NCBI GenBank assembly: GCA_043228905.1
Contig: JBHGNT010000015.1
Coordinates: 3,720,001-3,784,000 of the forward strand
Source of the DNA: Azolla caroliniana
Lineage: Eukaryota > Polypodiophyta
Direction: 5' to 3'
DNA length: 64,000 nt
Positions 26,850 through 38,949 of the stretch are shown here, in pieces. Position 1 is the stretch's first letter. Each line of letters begins with the position of its first letter. The notes under the pieces were generated by a model that worked only from the letters and a program-made list of their open reading frames with translations, did no database searches and was not told the DNA's origin. A program made the translations under genes and the position numbers.

Positions 26850-29800
26850 ATGGGGGAAACCCGTCCGTGTTTTGTGAAATTACCGGAATACCCCTCTCTG
26901 CCGAAGACGACATTGTTTCTTGGGTACATACTACACAGTGCACACATTCATCTCTTCCCAAGAGAAGAGAAGAGGCATTATATGTATTATGGAATGAGAA
27001 AGGCAGGATGGGAAACAGCTGACATTCAGGCCACCATCATCATCCCCAGCTCAATTGGTAAGGATGCTTCTGCCCTTCTGTCTTTATTGAAAGATTGTGC
27101 TAGGGAAAGAGATGTTTGCAAAGGGACTAGAGCCCATCATCACATTCTTAGAACAGGGCTTCTTCACAAAAGCCCTTATCTAGGCAATGCATTGATTAGT
27201 ATGTATGCCAAATGTGGCATGTTTGCAAAAGCTCATAATGTGCTAGATGAGCTTCCTATCCAAAACGTTGTCTCTTGGAATGCACTCATTTCTGGGTACA
27301 TCCAACATGGCCAAGCTCATGAAGCCTTGGAATCTTTCGAACAAATGCAAAATGAGCGTTTCTCCCCGGATGTTGTAACCTTTGTTTGTGTCTTGAAGGC
27401 ATGTGGAAGCATCAGATGTATAGAAAAAGGTAAAAGAATTCACTCAGAGATTGATAAGAGAGGCTTGCTTTGTCATGGAAAGGATGTTGTTCTCGGCTCT
27501 GCTTTAGTTGATATGTATGTCAAATGTGGTATCCTTGTAAAAGCACAAGAAGTGCTCGAAGAACTTCCTATTCGAGATGTAGTGTGCTGGAATGCACTAC
27601 TTTCAGGGCATGCCCAACAAGCAAAAGGTCATGAAGCTCTAAACATGTATGAATTGATGTTGAATGAAGGTCTATCTCCCGATACGGTCACATTCATTTG
27701 TATTTTGAAGGCTTGTGGTAGTATAAGATCTATAGAGAAGGGTATACAAATTCATGGCCAGATTGTGAGTAGGGGCTTGTTGGAGAAGGATATTGTGCTT
27801 AGCAATGCTTTGATAGATATGTATGCCAAATGTGATCTGCTAGAAAGTGCAGTACAAGTACTCAAAGTCGTTCCTGTTCGCAACATAGGATCTTGGAATG
27901 CGCTCATTGCGGGATATATCCAACATGGAAAAGGTTTTGATGCTCTGAACTGTCTTGAATGGATGGAGAATGAGGGTTTCTCTCCGGATATTGTAACATT
28001 TATTTGCATCTTGAAGGCTTGTGGGAGCATAGGGGCTATTCACAAAGGTAAACAAATTCACAAAAGCATTGTGATTCAAGGCTTGTTGGAGAAGGATATT
28101 GCGCTAGGCAATGCTTTGATGGATATGTATTGCAAATGTGGGGAGCTTGCAACAGCACAAGAAGTGCTTGAAGGGCTTCCTCTTCGTAATGTAGTATCTT
28201 GGTCTGGGATTATCACAGGTTACATTCATCAAGGGCAAGGTTATGAAGCATTGAATTGTTTTGAACAAATGGAAAGTGAGGGTCTCTTTCCAGATGCTGT
28301 AACATACATATGCATCTTGAAGGCATGTGGAATTACAAGATCTATATGCAAAGGTAAAGAAATACATAAGACGATTGTGAGTAAGGGATTACTGGTCAAG
28401 GATCCCGCGCTTGGTTCCGCTTTGGTGGATATGTACGTCCAATGTGGTGATGTTTCAAAAGCACAACAGGTACTGAAAGATCTTCCTATCCGAAACGTGA
28501 CTGCTTGGTCTGCATTAATTTCAGGATATGCTGAGCAAGGGCAAAATCATAAAGTATTGAATTGTTTTGAACGAATGCAAAGTGAAGGCCTTTATCCAGA
28601 TGCAGTCACCTATGCTTTTATCCTTAAGGCTTGTAGCAGCACAAAAGATATAGAGAAAGGTAAACAAATTCATGATATGATTGTGAGTAGAGGCTTGTTG
28701 GTGAAGGATATTGTGCTTGGCACTGCGTTAGTGGATATGTATGCCAAATGTGGTGTTATTGCTTATGCACAAGATGTACTTGAACAACTTCCGGCTCGTA
28801 GTGTAGTCTCTTGGAATGCATTAATCGCCGGGTATGCTCAATATGATCGATGTAATGAAGCATGGAGCTGCCTCAAACAAATGCAAAGGGAGGGCTTATA
28901 CCCAGATGCTGTTACCTTCATTTGCATCTTGAAGGCCTGTGGCAATACAGGATCTATAGACAAAGGGGAAGCCATTCATGATGAAATTATGAGTAACGGC
29001 TTACTTGAGAAAGATATCATGATTGGCAATGCTTTGATGGATATGTACATAAAATGTGGGGTGCTTGCAAAAGCTTGGAATGTGTTCGAAGATCTTCCTG
29101 CCCGAGATGTAGTCTCTTGGAATGTGCTCATTGCTGGGTGTGCGCAACATGGGGCAGTTTGTGAGGTTATATACTGTTTGGAACAAATGCAGAGTGAGGG
29201 CCTCTCTCCGGATGCAGTTACTTTCACGTGCACATTGAAAGCATGTGCAAGCTGCAGAGATATATATAAAGGAAGGAAATGTCATGAACAGATTTTGGAT
29301 AGGGGTCTGCATGAGAAGGATGTGGTGCTTTGCAATGCTTTGGTTGATATGTATGCAAAATGTGGTGCACTCTCAAAAGCACAAGAGTTACTTGAAGGAC
29401 TTCCTGTACGGGATGTAATCTCTTGGAATGCACTAATTTCAGGGTATACCCAACAAGGGCAATGCCTTGAAGCACTGGATTGTATTGAAAAGATGCAAAG
29501 TGAAGGTATCTCTTCAGATGTGATCACCTCTATTTGTATCTTGAAAGTGTGCGGTAGTATAGGAGCCATAGACAAGGGAAAAGAAATCCATAATGAGATT
29601 GTGGGTAAAAGGTTGCTGGAGAATGATGTTATGCTTGGCAATGCTTTGGTAGATATGTATGTCAAGTGTGGTGTGCTAGCAAAAGCACTTGAAGTGCTTG
29701 AAGAGCTTCCTGTTCGAGATATAATCGCTTGGAATGCATTGATTTCAGGATATTCTGAACTAGGACACGGTCATGAAGCTCTTGATTGTTTCCAATGTAT

Positions 29801-30452
29801 GCAAATCGAAGGCATATGTGGAGACGAAGTCACCTTCCTCTGTGTATTGAGTGCCTGCATTCATGCAGGGTTATTGGATGAGGCCCAAATGTTTTATGGT
29901 GACATGACTAACAAGTATAGCATTACTCCAAAACTAGGGCACCATTCATGCATGGTGCTTGCTTTTGGATGTGCTGGGCATTTCGATGAGGCAGTATCTG
30001 TGATCAAGGCAATGCCGTCTTCTGATTATCCTGAAATTTGGCTTGTATTATTGAGTACTTGTAGGAAATGGGGCAATGTGAAGCTTGGAAAATTAGCATT
30101 TGATCAAGCACTACAATTAGATAGTACTTTCGGTTCAGCATATGTTCTTATGGCTAATATTTTTGCAGCTGCAGGCTTTCAGGAGGAAGCAGAGAGGATG
30201 GAAGTGATGAAATTGAAATATGCTTCTGGGAAGAAACCAGAACATGATGTATTGATTGATGCAGATGGAAAATTTTCAACCAGTTTCTGTTTGGGATACA
30301 AAACATATAAAGATGTATATATATATATAACATATGAGAATGCTAAAGAGCTGGTTCCCTTGAAATTTTACTATGAAATAGTACAGCAAGAAGTTCAGAC
30401 ATCAAGTAAGAGGCATTTTATTTTCCTTCAAAATTCTATTCATGAATTATGA
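26850..30452 (+). CDS. Pentatricopeptide repeat protein, PLS subfamily with E-type C-terminus, 1200 aa, intronless
   Basis: A single uninterrupted frame starts at ATG 26850; other in-frame ATGs lie about 45 codons later, so the exact start is uncertain. After an N-terminal region of about 70 residues (plausible organelle presequence, unproven) come nine PLS triplets of about 101 residues each. Each triplet carries an S motif like NALVDMYAKCG..LPVRD, a P motif like WNALISGYxQxG..SPD and an L motif like TFxCxLKACGSI. They end in an E domain (GHHSCMVLAFGCAGHFDEAV, EIWLVLLSTCRKWGNVKLGK) and a divergent tail of about 60 residues. There is no DYW deaminase. Such proteins bind organelle RNA, usually for C-to-U editing, with DYW supplied by a partner. 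The triplets are unusually alike, including the atypical LEELP in place of FDEMP, which indicates recent array expansion or conversion. Confidence 0.92.
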   Translation: MGETRPCFVKLPEYPSLPKTTLFLGYILHSAHIHLFPREEKRHYMYYGMRKAGWETADIQATIIIPSSIGKDASALLSLLKDCARERDVCKGTRAHHHILRTGLLHKSPYLGNALISMYAKCGMFAKAHNVLDELPIQNVVSWNALISGYIQHGQAHEALESFEQMQNERFSPDVVTFVCVLKACGSIRCIEKGKRIHSEIDKRGLLCHGKDVVLGSALVDMYVKCGILVKAQEVLEELPIRDVVCWNALLSGHAQQAKGHEALNMYELMLNEGLSPDTVTFICILKACGSIRSIEKGIQIHGQIVSRGLLEKDIVLSNALIDMYAKCDLLESAVQVLKVVPVRNIGSWNALIAGYIQHGKGFDALNCLEWMENEGFSPDIVTFICILKACGSIGAIHKGKQIHKSIVIQGLLEKDIALGNALMDMYCKCGELATAQEVLEGLPLRNVVSWSGIITGYIHQGQGYEALNCFEQMESEGLFPDAVTYICILKACGITRSICKGKEIHKTIVSKGLLVKDPALGSALVDMYVQCGDVSKAQQVLKDLPIRNVTAWSALISGYAEQGQNHKVLNCFERMQSEGLYPDAVTYAFILKACSSTKDIEKGKQIHDMIVSRGLLVKDIVLGTALVDMYAKCGVIAYAQDVLEQLPARSVVSWNALIAGYAQYDRCNEAWSCLKQMQREGLYPDAVTFICILKACGNTGSIDKGEAIHDEIMSNGLLEKDIMIGNALMDMYIKCGVLAKAWNVFEDLPARDVVSWNVLIAGCAQHGAVCEVIYCLEQMQSEGLSPDAVTFTCTLKACASCRDIYKGRKCHEQILDRGLHEKDVVLCNALVDMYAKCGALSKAQELLEGLPVRDVISWNALISGYTQQGQCLEALDCIEKMQSEGISSDVITSICILKVCGSIGAIDKGKEIHNEIVGKRLLENDVMLGNALVDMYVKCGVLAKALEVLEELPVRDIIAWNALISGYSELGHGHEALDCFQCMQIEGICGDEVTFLCVLSACIHAGLLDEAQMFYGDMTNKYSITPKLGHHSCMVLAFGCAGHFDEAVSVIKAMPSSDYPEIWLVLLSTCRKWGNVKLGKLAFDQALQLDSTFGSAYVLMANIFAAAGFQEEAERMEVMKLKYASGKKPEHDVLIDADGKFSTSFCLGYKTYKDVYIYITYENAKELVPLKFYYEIVQQEVQTSSKRHFIFLQNSIHEL

Positions 30453-30859
30453 GTTCAAGGAGCTCCACAAAATAAAGGAGGTATGTCTACAGAAAAAAAA
30501 GGTCTACATGCTAGGGGATGAAAACATTTAAGATTTTGAAGCATATGCAGTGGACTTGTGATGCTCTCAATAAATGCCATCAAAAGTGATTTAAAAATTA
30601 TCACGTTTTTTATGCACTAGGCAGGCAGCTCAAATAAAAGGGAATGTCTCCAATATACAAGAGGGAAGCATCGTGATTATGAATGCAAACAATCCGAAAG
30701 AAATGTACTTCAGTCAGGCTTGATTTATCTAGATTAATTAGACCATGGAGCTCAAATGGATCAGTGAATAACTTCACAAAATGGCTGCAAATTGAAAGAT
30801 TAGGCAAGGCAAGCAAATGCAACCAGAATGGGATGAGTTCTTGACAACAGAACTGATCG
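30453..30859. other. 3' flank of the first PPR gene
   Basis: Purine-rich AT sequence after the PPR stop, presumably 3' UTR at its left end. The short open frames here are not convincing and no repeat or RNA gene was recognised. Confidence 0.45.
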
Positions 30860-30864
30860 CTCGG

Positions 30865-31319
30865 TGTTACCCCGGTGGGACAAGTGTGAAACGAATCAAA
30901 GGAAGCTGAGCACTAACAGCCGAACAAGGGAAGCCGAAGGTTAAGGAAGGAACGGGTGGAAAGTGCCAAGCAGAAGGGGACTATATATATCGGGTATTAG
31001 CGAACACAGAGAGAACCAGGAGAGGAATAGACGAATAGAGAGTAAGTGAGTGTTGTACCGAGAGTACTCGGTACTTGTATCTGTGTGTTATACTTTAAAT
31101 TGAATATATACATCTTGTGGGTAACTTCAGTGTTTTGTCTCGTCTATATTTTGATACATATGATATATATAAGTTATTTCTGTGTAAAAGATGTATTTAA
31201 CGATCAGTTGTAGCCGATCCCGCAGCCTATCATTCATAATCCCACGGTCGCAATCCCACCCGAGTGGGATAGTCTAAAGAACGATCACGAGCACTGGGAA
31301 GTCATTTACCCTGTAACGA
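30865..31319. mobile_element. Candidate solo LTR of a retrotransposon
   Basis: The segment starts TGTTAC at 30865 and ends GTAACGA at 31319, so its ends are nearly inverted (a perfect partner would be GTAACA). It is flanked on both sides by CTCGG (30860-30864 and 31320-31324), the size expected of an LTR-element target duplication. Inside are a TATA-like CTATATATAT near 30980, then a purine-rich stretch, then AT-rich sequence that could hold a poly-A site. No primer-binding site or coding remnant adjoins it. The imperfect 3' end and the shortness of CTCGG leave real doubt. Confidence 0.4.
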
Positions 31320-31324
31320 CTCGG

Positions 31325-32311
31325 CTAACGGTCTCGGTAGGATGCCGTGACCTCAACTCTCCTTTGCACCACAATACCTTGTTCCGATTACTCAGGAGGG
31401 GTAATCGAAGGTGTTTTCTCCAGGAGGGAGTAACAGTCGGTCTACAATATGAGGGATTTCATGTTGAATCGGAGAGCATGCATATTGATTGAAAAGGAAA
31501 AAAAAAGGCAGGCGTGAAGGCGCATTGTGGCAACTGATTCCAAATCCCATGCCAGTGATAATTACCTTGTTCACCAAGTTGGTGCTTACCTATACCGATT
31601 CCATATGGATTGACAAATCCACCAAGATTAAGGCAGCACACCTCATGAATCTGAACTGGGTGAGAACTGAAATTTGCCTAGAAAGGGTCCATATGAAGAA
31701 GAAGAAGATTAGGTTTTTTACATTGGGAGACATACAATGATCCGGCAGTGGCATCGTGAAGTTAACTAAATCCAAAATTCACCAAAATTTGGTCAAATCC
31801 TTCGTGGTATTGATGGCTCAAGCATGAAAAAAAACAAGACAACAGTTTTACCTCTTTTCTAGAATTATACAAAGTTCATCTTAACATTTTCTTGCATTTC
31901 AAAGTTACCGGTTGAAATCTGATTTGCTCAAAAGGCCCATCGTTTTAGATTCTAGTATCTAAATAAGTATTGAAGGCATGTGAGTTCAAATTGGTTCTGA
32001 TAGTTTAATTATTGCTAAGGGATTCTTGGGTATCATTGTGTGGATTATGTGTTGACAACGAGATTGTGGATCTCTCTATCTTTCGAAAGCCCCTCTCCAA
32101 AAAAGGACTATATAATACAACATTTTACCTTTCTCCTAGGCTTACATGAAAACCACTCTAATTAGTTCACCATAATTATTGAAACGCCACTCATTGCTCA
32201 TAAATTAACATGTGATAGATATTTTGATCCTAATAACTCAGGCAGATTAGAGCATATTACTGCGCGGTCTCTTCGTAATGACTAGGCTAAGAGCATATCA
32301 ATGCACACTCA
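31325..32311. other. Intergenic DNA upstream of the small two-exon gene
   Basis: No gene is supported. A small palindrome with arms CGATTAC and GTAATCG lies near 31385-31405. An 83-codon frame at 31489-31740 has no recognisable similarity and ordinary AT-rich composition. Nothing else was recognised. Confidence 0.45.
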
Positions 32312-32520
32312 TTTCTTAATGCCTAGGTTAGGAAATCGATCATTCCTTAATTACGGAACGAAGCAATCGATTGTTTTCTTAATTACGGAGCTAAGAAATC
32401 GATCATTTCTATGTACAAATCGTTTCTTAATGCCTAGGTTAGGAAATCGATCGTTCCTTAATTATGGAACGAAGCAATCGATTGTTTTCTTAATTACGGA
32501 ACTAAGAAAATCGATCATTT
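32312..32520. repeat. Tandem duplication of a 111-bp unit with internal ATCGAT palindromes
   Basis: Copy 1 is 32312-32422 and copy 2 about 32423-32520. Each begins TTTCTTAATGCCTAGGTTAG and contains several AAATCGATC/AATCGATT words and TTAATTACGGAAC blocks arranged partly as inverted repeats. It ends about 150 bases before the start codon of the next gene and may overlap its promoter. Confidence 0.85.
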
Positions 32521-32667
32521 GTCGGGGTTAAGTACTAGAAATCTGAAGCTGCAAACAGGAGGGGCATGTGAGGAGATATGGTAAAAACCCAAGAGGGGCA
32601 TTTTCATAATTATTGCTATTTTTTTAAAGTTAAAGACTGTATCATCTGATTCCTCATTCATTCCTTC

Positions 32668-35238
32668 ATGGATCCTGCCCCTTCTCCTCCTCCTCCGAGC
32701 TCTGGCCATGGCGTCCCTTCTGCAGCCCCTTCTTGCAGGAAACACAAATCTGACGACGCCTCTTTCCTCGAAGACGTACGGAATCACATCGATGAGTTCC
32801 TACATGCGTCCTTTGAAGAACATCAGTCTTGCTTGAAGAATAGCCTCCAAAAGGTACTTAATGCCTTCTTCTTCTTTAATTAGTATCCGTTTGGATTCCC
32901 TTATTTGTAGCAAAAAGAAACAGACATGTTCGTGAATCAGTTCCGTTTTTAAGATTTTTCTGTGAGTTATGTTTATCCAATGTTTTAAAGCTTTTAGTTG
33001 CAATTTCTCGCTTGCAACGCAATAATCTCTATGTTATGGAGAACAGTCAGGGTAAAAAGAAAAGAGGAACCTCACGTATTGTCTAAAAATAAACGGTGGG
33101 GTAGATTGAAAAGATTGTAGACCCTAAAAGTACAGCTAATCTTGAAACGTTTCTGCAATATATAGCTTATGTTTAGCTGTTATACTTGTGTGATTTCCCT
33201 ATTTTTACTACAAAATTGGTGAGAATCTTTCAAAATACTTTGCTGTAAGAAGAGTTTGCAGGTTTCCAAAATGCTTGGAAAAGAACCATTTTGAAAATCA
33301 ATAACCCCTTATCTGTTTTCCCTGGAACAAACTATACAATAAACTGTCGCATGATATATCCCTTAGGAATGTGGAAAGTCTGCATAAATCAGTGATTAAA
33401 TCTTTTCTAAGTATTTGTTATTTGATCTATAGGATCTGGTAAAGAAAGGATTTCTGTTTATTGGCATTGTTCCTGTCTAAATTTGAAAAGGAGTTAACTA
33501 TCAAAATATTAGTCAGTATAGTGAATCAGAAGTTAATAAACCATTATTTGACTTGTCATTGTATGGAAACGTGTCCAGAATATTTCATGGGAAATTTGTC
33601 AGAAACGTTTTTGAAAAGAAGATTAAAGAAATAGATGGAAGAAGCTAATCAAAGAGAACTTAGAGTGGATAAAACATATCAATATATGGTCTTTCCATGG
33701 AAACAAAATCACCTCTGCTAGTGATCTCATTTTTCCAAGTTTTTTTGTGCAAATTTTGTGTTTTAAAGATGTTTTTCTTCCTTCAATTTGTCGCAATTGA
33801 CTAATACTCTCTATGCCTTGCGGAACCTAGTAATAATCAATGTAAAAAAGAAAAATATAGGAACCACAAACTTTCTAAATATAAATGGTTCGGTGGATTT
33901 TAACCTTTTCATATTATTTCATAGCTAAACTCTCCTAAAAAGATTAGGATTGGATTATCATTTCTAGAAACAGCCAAAAGAATAATGACATCACTCTCAT
34001 TTCTAGAAGTCAACTGAAGAGACCTTAGAGAGGGGACAAAATAATGTATGGATAATGAATCTGATAAATGATGATGGCCAAATTCAATTTAAACTTGCGG
34101 CAACTAATTTTTGAAACTCTAGAAACCTTTTTAAAACCTATGACATTCTAGAGAAGATCTTCTTTCGATGTTGTTGCCTTCTTTGTAAAATGGAAAGCTT
34201 AATAGGTAGAGTTATACGTGCTAGAAGGTGTATATGCACAGTCAAGGGTCCTCTTTATTAAGATAAGAAGCATCCATAGAACATTGCTATATAAAACGGG
34301 GGCCTTTGGCCACCTATCATGGCTATGTTTCTCTATGCCTTATTTGTTTCAAGTGTGAAATGGGTCTAAATGCCCATGCAATATTATAAGCAGTTCCATT
34401 CCGTACCATAGTGTGCTACACATAATCGGGAATCTAATCCCTCAGTAATGTATATTCTGTATTCCCCACATTCTCTCAGATAGGTCTGAGCTGGAATATT
34501 GGAAGGCCCATTGGAACCAGTAATGCCGATGCCTTGCAGGTTATGGACTCAGCAAGACTAATAGAAATTTCCCATTTGGGCTTCTCACCCATGAGAGATT
34601 AGATTAAGGATAGGCAGAAAGAGAGAGAAAGAGAGAAGGATATGTTATGTCCACAGGAGACAGGCTGAGAACGTGCCTAATGAGACATAAAGGTGAGTGA
34701 CGATTGTCAGCTCTGTCATGCTGAAATAATAGCTATATTGCAGTACTATTTCTTGTTATGCAATATCAAAACTGTAGTCTTATCATATAGTTGTGTTGCT
34801 CAATATCTTATTTGTTTCTTGCTGCCAAATATCACGACCTCAATGTTTATCATAGCTGTGCTGCCCTATATCTTGTTTGTTTCTTGTTGCATAAGATCAC
34901 AGCCTTCTTTGTCTTTATTATTAGCTATTCTGACAATGTCATTGTTTGTTTCTTGCTGTATAGCCCACCATCTTTGTCATTATACCCAAATTTGTTTCTT
35001 GTTACATAAGGTCGCAACCTCTTGCTAGTCTCTGCTCTAGATGTTGTTTGTAATCTCGATGCCTAAGGTTATCGTTTGTATCTCAATTACTGTTTCTTTT
35101 GTGTGAGAAATGATCGTTTTTTTTCTTATTGTGCAGATGTTTGGGATATCGAAAAAACATGTCGCCAAGAGTGTACCTGCTCCAAATGAAAGCGTGCTTC
35201 CCCTACAAGCTGCAACGTCCAACCAAGGTTCTGATTGA
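32668..35238 (+). CDS. Small plant protein of unknown function, 2 exons, 95 aa
   Basis: Exon 1 is 32668-32853 (62 codons) and exon 2 is 35137-35238 (34 codons with TGA), separated by a 2283-base GT-AG intron. Exon 1 encodes a Pro/Ser-rich start, then FLEDVRNHIDEFLHASFEEH and CLKNSLQK. Exon 2 adds MFGISKKHVAK and ends near SVLPLQAATS. The pattern 'basic N-terminus, amphipathic helix, Cys, then KMFG(F/I)S and a short acidic or polar tail' resembles a family of plant proteins of about 90 residues known to me only as uncharacterised. No signal peptide, membrane segment or catalytic motif is visible. Support comes from the clean splice join and family-like sequence on both sides of the intron. Function is unknown. 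Confidence 0.72.
34730..35100. repeat. Degenerate minisatellite in the intron of the small two-exon gene
   Basis: About five loose units of roughly 60-75 bp. Each carries TTTGTTTCTTGCTG or TTTGTTTCTTGTTGCATAAG, followed by a word like ATCACGACCTC or GATCACAGCC and then TTTATCATAGCT or TTTGTCATTAT. The array sits just before exon 2. Confidence 0.6.
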
Positions 35239-38200
35239 AGTTGAAACATATACATAATACTGCTTTAGTAAATAGATTGAAGAAGCTTTTTGTCAATATT
35301 CTCATGTTATTATAAACATTAGCAACTGTGTGATCACGGTTGTTTTTAATGTATAACATTTAAAAGTTGGCTCTAGTTATACTTGAAACAATGTCCTCAC
35401 AGTACTACAATTTTGTGCCACAACTTGCTTGTATCAAGTGCTACCCGCCATCTCTTTTGACTCTTGAAATGACAACTCAGATTATTTCTCGAAGTCGAGA
35501 TAGGTAATTATTTACTGCATTTTTTCAACTGCCATGAATAGTCCAAAGAATCTCTTTCGACTCTCAAATGACGACTTAGATGTTTTGCTATTTTTATTCT
35601 TTATGTTATTTGCAATTGAATAAGTTTGTGGTTCAATTTTGAGATGGTAGCTTGGATGAGTTTTCCATCATATCATATCCTTACTCTAGTATAGTTAGAG
35701 ATTCCTTGTTGATTAACCAATTCAGTTCTGCATTATGACCAACTTTAGGTACAACAGATGTCCATTCTAGTGTACAGGAGCAAATTTGTCTACAAATTAA
35801 AACTGCTAGAGTAATTTTGTCCTGCATAGATGGAAAATAGCTTATCGATGCTATTTTTAGTTATCCAAATCAATCATGGATATTGGAAATTTCAAGGATT
35901 CTCATCTCTAAGGTAATCTACCTATGTTTCATTGTTGAGCATGTGTTGTCACTTGCAAGTCCTAGTGACGACCTTCTAGTAATAAAGGATTAAGCATTGC
36001 CTCTAGACCATCACATTTTTGTATTTTTTTTACAATTATAATTTCTAGTTGTAGAGACAAGATGCTTTCTCATTTTGCTTTTGTGTTTCAGGTTTTATTA
36101 TGTTATGTTTATATGTTTATGTGTGTGTGTGTGTGTGTAATTATTAAACACTTGACACTAAAAATCACAGAGAGACAAACATCTAGAGTTTAGGAGTAAC
36201 AGGTTTGAATGTTGTTTTAGATTCAAAATCTCTCCATATTTTTAGCTTGAAATGATGTTTCCTAACTATTCTGTTGTAGTATGCTCACACGCACGAACCA
36301 TTTCCTTATATGACCTTACAAATTCATCGTTCACAACTAAAGTTTAGCGTATTGATATTTTTTATTTCTGTTAGTATAATGGATCTTTAATCAAACATTC
36401 TAAAGAAATAGGGTATTTGAATCTGTTTGTATGTACTAAGAAACAGAGTATTTGTGTATGTGTAAATTAGTAAGCCATAGGTAATATTGTATGTTGGTCA
36501 TAGGTGATAATAGGGGCTCTATACGAATGCAAAAACAGTACATGTACCTATATATATATAGGTGAGACGTATTTGTGTTTTATATAATTGTGTCGCCTCA
36601 AGATTTTTCACATTGAGGGCACATCTTTGTTCTGCAGGGGGGGTTTTGTCCCGTCATTGGATTCGTTGGCTAAGGGTTTTGGACATACGTATACACTTTT
36701 GGTGGCAAACCGAGCGACAACAATAGACAATCACCCTTAGGTTGCTAACGTTGTTTGTCCTAATCTTGTGAACCCTAACTCACTCCTCTCTTGTGATGAC
36801 CTAAATGAGACATTCACTAGAGCTGTCTATCCCCTATGGAAGTATATACTTATGGGCCTTTACAAAAAAAATATCAAGTTGTTGTTTATGAATAAACCTA
36901 AATAGTCATAAGGCCATGATCCTTGATTAGGGCTTTAGGATTTTCATGGATAGCTCGCATGCTTTATGATTCTTGGTTATACCCGTAACTAGGACACCAC
37001 CCATCACCAGGACATCATCAACCATGTCAATAAATTATTCAAAAGACTTGGGTACGGTGAGTTACATTATCTTATGCAAATTTTACCCCCCAACATTCCC
37101 CACTTTATGGTGGAGGTGATTATGTCCTAGTTTCCAAGTCAATGTCAAAAACTTGTTATGTGATACCACATGTGTTGCATTACAAGATAGCGAGCGTCTC
37201 TTCTTAGACCATGCTTTTCTTGCAAATTAAATTGCAAGACAAACTAGTTACAAGCATTACAACATTCTAGTTTTTCAACTAGGGTATAGGTATAAGTTTC
37301 AACTAAATTAATTTTACCAAATATAACCATTGTATGAGACCTATTTTATAACGTCACGATCTTAAAAGGCCTTGTGAGCCACAAAGAGAATTCATGCACT
37401 AATAAAACCATAAAGTTTATGCCAAGATAATTGTAGTTTTTAATTGCTTGATTTATATTAGATTTTAAGAGTATTTACCACTTTTGTGATACTTGTTCAA
37501 TAGCATCTTATTATCACTACAATTAGCAGCTCTAAACAAAACAAGCCTCACATTCTCTTATAATGGATTAGAGGGGAGCTTCTATTAGCGAGTCTCGTGT
37601 CTTAAAGTCTATTATGTTAATTGTCTAATTAATTTATATTTTGACTCCAAGACCATTGCACTTGCATGTATTTGACATTGTTCCCTAGTTTGGTCTTCAT
37701 GATCCAAGGGAAGAATAAAAATGTTAACATTGTCTCTTTGTGCAATGCTAACCATTACAAAGCTTAACAAATGAAGGACCAATGATGCACTTATATTTCA
37801 TGTCAATACGTTAACATATAACAAACACTTCTATCCCACTTCATTTTCGAAAATTATCCAAGGGATGAAATGTTAGCACTACAAGATACTAACAAATCAT
37901 TTATCCTTTGATTGGTATGATCATTAAAGATGCCACTAACACTTCCCCATTCTTTTTCCACAATCCATGAGTTGCAAATGGTAGTAGCATTGTCGATTTC
38001 AAAAGAAACCCAACAAATCACACAATCCAATTGATTAAGGGACCATATCATAACACTAACACTTTCCCTTGATTTCTTTTCCTACACCCCAAAGGTTTGA
38101 AAATGATTGAGTTTTGCCTTGTCTACTATGACTTCAAGGTCATTACGTTAACGCCAAACTAACTAATGCGTATCTCCCGATCCATTGTCTCACGACAAAA

Positions 38201-38918
38201 AAGGGTCGAGATTGATACGATTGTCTTATTGAAGGAAATGCTTAGTAAAGAATCTAGTAAAGATCCAATTTGCAAAGAAAAGACTGGGAGCACTTCCACA
38301 AGTGCCTCGATAAACAATAGTCAGTGGGTGGGTTCATGCGATTCAAGTTCTTTATGAGGGCAGAGCGATGAGGAACTCAGGAGAACTGAATCGATCGATA
38401 GAGTAGATAGATACTTTTTAGGGTCTATAGAGAGGTCAATATTGACCCATGGGACCTAAGTATGAAAGTTTTTTATTTATTGATGTGATTCTCCTTCCTA
38501 AGAAGAGGGATATTCATACTTTGAAGCACAAAGTCTCGATGTGTGAATAAATAAGGCATACACACATACTGAGCTCTAACCTTCTAGGTGTTCTCTTGAG
38601 TGTGACACTCAAATCATCAATATCGTTACCTCTTAATATGTATAACGTTATCATACCTTTCATTCATCCCTCCCTCTCTAAAATCTCATCATATATTCAT
38701 TCATTTCCTGGGTTTACACGAAGAGAAGAGAAAAGCATTCATTCATTCCTTTGTAAAATCTCATCATATTATTCATTCATTCATTTCTTGGGTTTATATG
38801 AAGAGAAGAGAAGAAAGAGAAGAGAAGAGAAATGAGAAATGAGAATGAGAAGAGAAGGGGAGGGGCTATTCTTGTAATTTCCAAAAACATATATTTATTA
38901 AACAAAACTCCTAATTTA

Positions 38919-38949
<31 letters not shown>

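Noticed and set aside
28976-29665. Several 80-127 codon minus-strand frames inside the first PPR gene
   Set aside because: Shadow frames opposite the PPR repeats; they repeat with the same period as the triplets and have no independent family features.
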